Below, piece by piece: positions 5,741-7,021 of a DNA stretch of 7,021 nucleotides; position 1 is the stretch's first letter; each line of letters opens with the position of its first letter. The translations under genes were made by a program, and so were the position numbers. A model generated the notes under the pieces. It did not search any database. It was not told the DNA's origin and saw only the letters and a program-made list of their open reading frames with translations. This DNA comes from a bacterium (lineage in GTDB: Bacteria > Ratteibacteria > UBA8468). Location of the stretch: NCBI GenBank assembly GCA_030637775.1, contig DAOWFY010000117.1, positions 1-7,021 on the forward strand. Reading direction: 5' to 3'.

Positions 5741-5990
5741 TATCAAAATTATTCCTCGGGCCCAAAAGGATCTTGACAGGCTCCACGGAAAACTTTTCAA
5801 TAATATAGAAGGTAAAATACATAGCTTAAAAGGCAATCCACGACCTCATGGTTGTGAAAAGTTAATCGAGGAAGAAGGGTATCGAGTCAGAGTAAGAGAT
5901 TATAGAATTCTCTATAGAATTGACGATAGAACCAAAACAATCTTTATCCATAGAGTCAGACACCGGCGTGAAGCATACCGCCAACTTTAA
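5733..5990 (+). CDS. RelE/ParE-superfamily toxin
   Basis: An 85-residue basic protein with the whole RelE/ParE pattern: an N-terminal strand (YNIKIIPRA), two helices (KDLDRLHGKL and NIEGKIHSL), then GNPRPHG, the central sheet YRVRVRDYRILYRID (50-64) and a C-terminal HRVRHRREAYRQL. In RelE enzymes arginines and a C-terminal tyrosine act in ribosome-dependent mRNA cleavage; R53, R58, R78 and Y82 are candidates here. ParE relatives instead poison gyrase, and the sequence alone does not settle this, although the HR and Y at the C-terminus lean toward RelE. The ATG lies 8 bases inside the antitoxin end and lacks its own strong ribosome site, so translation is probably coupled, keeping antitoxin in excess. 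It looks intact. Confidence 0.9.
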   Translation: MYNIKIIPRAQKDLDRLHGKLFNNIEGKIHSLKGNPRPHGCEKLIEEEGYRVRVRDYRILYRIDDRTKTIFIHRVRHRREAYRQL

Positions 5991-6505
5991 TAAATTGTAT
6001 TATTAGAATCTTAACTTTTGGATTTTTCAACTCTAACCTCAATTTCATTTCTTTGGCCACATTATCCTCCCTTTTTTCGAACCAATAATTTATTATAACT
6101 TCGAAAATGGGTGAAAATCAGTGAAAGAAAAAATCAGCGGAATCTATTGTTAGACAAGGCTTTTTAGCGAATAGTGTGCCTTTCCTGAAAGTGGCTAAAT
6201 CGGTTTAGGGAACCAGTGCTCTATTCAAACAAAATCTTGCATTCCGCCAGTTTCAATATCAAAGGGGAAGAGTATTGTAGAATCTGCCCCGTAGGTTATT
6301 CCATTACTGAAATTTTTACTTTTCTATCTTTTTATCTTTTCTCTCCTGAGAAAGGATAATATAAAATAAAAAAGTCAAATTGCGATACATCTTTGTTGCT
6401 CTTGCTCAATTACTCGCCATTGTTTCCATGTCCGAAGGAGAGCAATGGTTGATGAATTCACTTTTATAAGAAGTATCGGTCAACAATTTTTGTTCGCCTC
6501 CTCGC
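5991..6505. other. Gene-poor region between convergent toxin and secretin genes
   Basis: No protein-coding gene of normal size is supported in these 515 bases. Visible elements are a weak AT-only stem just after the toxin (TAATAA/TTATTA, 5988-6005), an 8-bp inverted repeat TTTTCGAA/TTCGAAAA (6074-6081 and 6100-6107), a tRNA-like fragment (6202-6226), a hairpin CTTTTCTC/GAGAAAGG with a 4-base loop (6336-6355), and an inverted repeat CCATTG/CAATGG (6417-6422 and 6443-6448). No classical GC-stem plus U-tract terminator was found for either flanking gene. Two tiny minus-strand ORFs with good ribosome sites are discussed under findings. Confidence 0.6.
6202..6226 (-). pseudogene. tRNA-Arg(CCU)-like fragment (anticodon arm)
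   Basis: This segment matches 5217-5241, nucleotides 19-43 of the intact tRNA-Arg, at 21 of 25 positions without gaps and in the same orientation. It keeps GAGCA, most of the anticodon stem and a CCT triplet at the anticodon position, but the base corresponding to conserved U33 is C. No acceptor, D-stem 5' half or T arm can be found around it, so it cannot be a working tRNA. It may be a decayed duplicate or a recombination footprint. Confidence 0.45.
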
Positions 6506-7021
6506 TCATTTTTTAATACTTTTCTCAGTAAGAATATGGGGGGTGATAAAGATGAGAAGGTCAGTTTTGCCTTCAGTGGTACTCCTCTTACCAAAGAGGT
6601 AACCCAAAATCGGGATTCTGCTGAGAAAAGGAATCCCGGTATTCCCTTTAATTTTATCCTCTTTTAAAAGACCACCGATGACAAGTGTTTGCCCGTCTTT
6701 TATCCTCACCTGCGTTGTGGCCCGACGCGTGGAGGTGACGGGCCATTCGGCATCCTGAAAACTTACCCATTCTACAATTTCGCTCACATCAGGGGTAACC
6801 TCCATCGTAATGTAACCGTCTTTATTAATGTGAGGGGTAACGGTAAGTTTGATCCCGATGTCCTTTTCCTCATAGCCGGTGACTGTCCAAGCGCTTGTGC
6901 CTCCAGTTCGCTCCACCAGTTCATACCGGGCAATAGGGACAACCTTTCCCACGATGATCTCTGCTGACTCATTATCGAGAACTGTGACTTGAGGGTTGGA
7001 GAGAAGATTACTTTTTCCACT
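6506..7021 (-). CDS. Secretin C-terminal domain protein (type II secretion / type IV pilus), 5' end outside the window
   Basis: The frame is open to the right window edge, so only the last 171 codons are present; an internal GTG at 6952 is not the real start. Secretins form the multimeric outer-membrane channel of type II secretion (GspD) or type IV pili (PilQ). The visible part is the secretin core: LLSNPQVTVLDNESAEIIVG at the start, GIKLTVTPHI and ITMEVTPDVSEI strands, TTQVRIKDGQTLVIGGLL, IPFLSRIPILGYLF, and LLIFITPHIL close to the end. It stops soon after this block, without an S-domain-like tail. The N-terminal signal peptide and N-domains that would separate GspD from PilQ are missing. 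It converges on the toxin gene, and GAGGAGG lies just after its stop. Confidence 0.93.
   Translation of the reverse strand, partial: SGKSNLLSNPQVTVLDNESAEIIVGKVVPIARYELVERTGGTSAWTVTGYEEKDIGIKLTVTPHINKDGYITMEVTPDVSEIVEWVSFQDAEWPVTSTRRATTQVRIKDGQTLVIGGLLKEDKIKGNTGIPFLSRIPILGYLFGKRSTTEGKTDLLIFITPHILTEKSIKK

Noticed and set aside
6336-6355. Hairpin CTTTTCTC/GAGAAAGG as a terminator
   Set aside because: On neither strand is it followed by a U-run; plus is followed by an A-rich stretch and minus by GATAAAAAG.
6406-6594. 62-residue minus-strand ORF overlapping the secretin end
   Set aside because: Its first half is an out-of-frame shadow of the secretin; only the last 26 codons lie outside it and are treated as a finding.
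6506-6952. Secretin as a complete 148-residue protein starting at GTG 6952
   Set aside because: Upstream codons to the window edge encode LLSNPQVTVLDNESAEII in frame, a conserved secretin segment, so the gene is simply cut off.
1-7021. CRISPR array, insertion sequence, integrase or prophage genes
   Set aside because: No regularly spaced repeats, transposase or recombinase motifs were seen on either strand.

Overview
The window looks like part of a moderately AT-rich chromosome from a Gram-negative-type (diderm) bacterium, probably an uncultured lineage. An outer-membrane secretin fragment at the right edge is the reason for calling it diderm; arginine is often encoded by AGA/AGG, and a tRNA-Arg(CCU) is present. 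No phylum can be assigned from this stretch with confidence. Nothing is clearly phage or transposon.

Region 1 (about 1-5300, all minus strand) is a tightly packed housekeeping block. In transcription order it reads: sigma70-type promoter (5276-5304), tRNA-Arg(CCU), a LipM-type octanoyltransferase/lipoate ligase, a stand-alone CoaC-type flavoprotein, proB, proA, nadD and pheS. Neighbouring coding regions from lipM to nadD overlap by 1-20 bases, so they are probably translated as one coupled operon. ProB and ProA carry out the first two steps from glutamate to proline. NadD makes the dinucleotide in NAD synthesis, CoaC belongs to coenzyme A synthesis, LipM to lipoyl assembly, and PheS charges tRNA-Phe together with PheT. 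Two copies of a short repeat with a GTCATTCTGAA core sit exactly at gene junctions (proB/proA and nadD/pheS) and supply stop and start codons.

Region 2 (about 5280-5990, plus strand) is an accessory pocket. It holds a start-less reading-frame remnant, then a near-consensus promoter driving a ribbon-helix-helix-like antitoxin and an overlapping RelE/ParE-type toxin.

Region 3 (5991-6505) has no convincing gene. It separates the convergent toxin and secretin genes and contains a 25-base segment matching the anticodon-arm region of the upstream tRNA-Arg at 21 positions, several small inverted repeats and two very short ORFs with good ribosome binding sites.

Region 4 (6506-7021, minus strand) is the C-terminal end of a secretin of the type II secretion/type IV pilus superfamily, cut by the window edge.

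I do not see a clear undescribed system. The most interesting points are the repeat-donated gene boundaries, the tRNA-like fragment beyond the toxin-antitoxin pocket, the Cys-to-Asn change in CoaC, and a 27-base duplication-flanked insertion in LipM.
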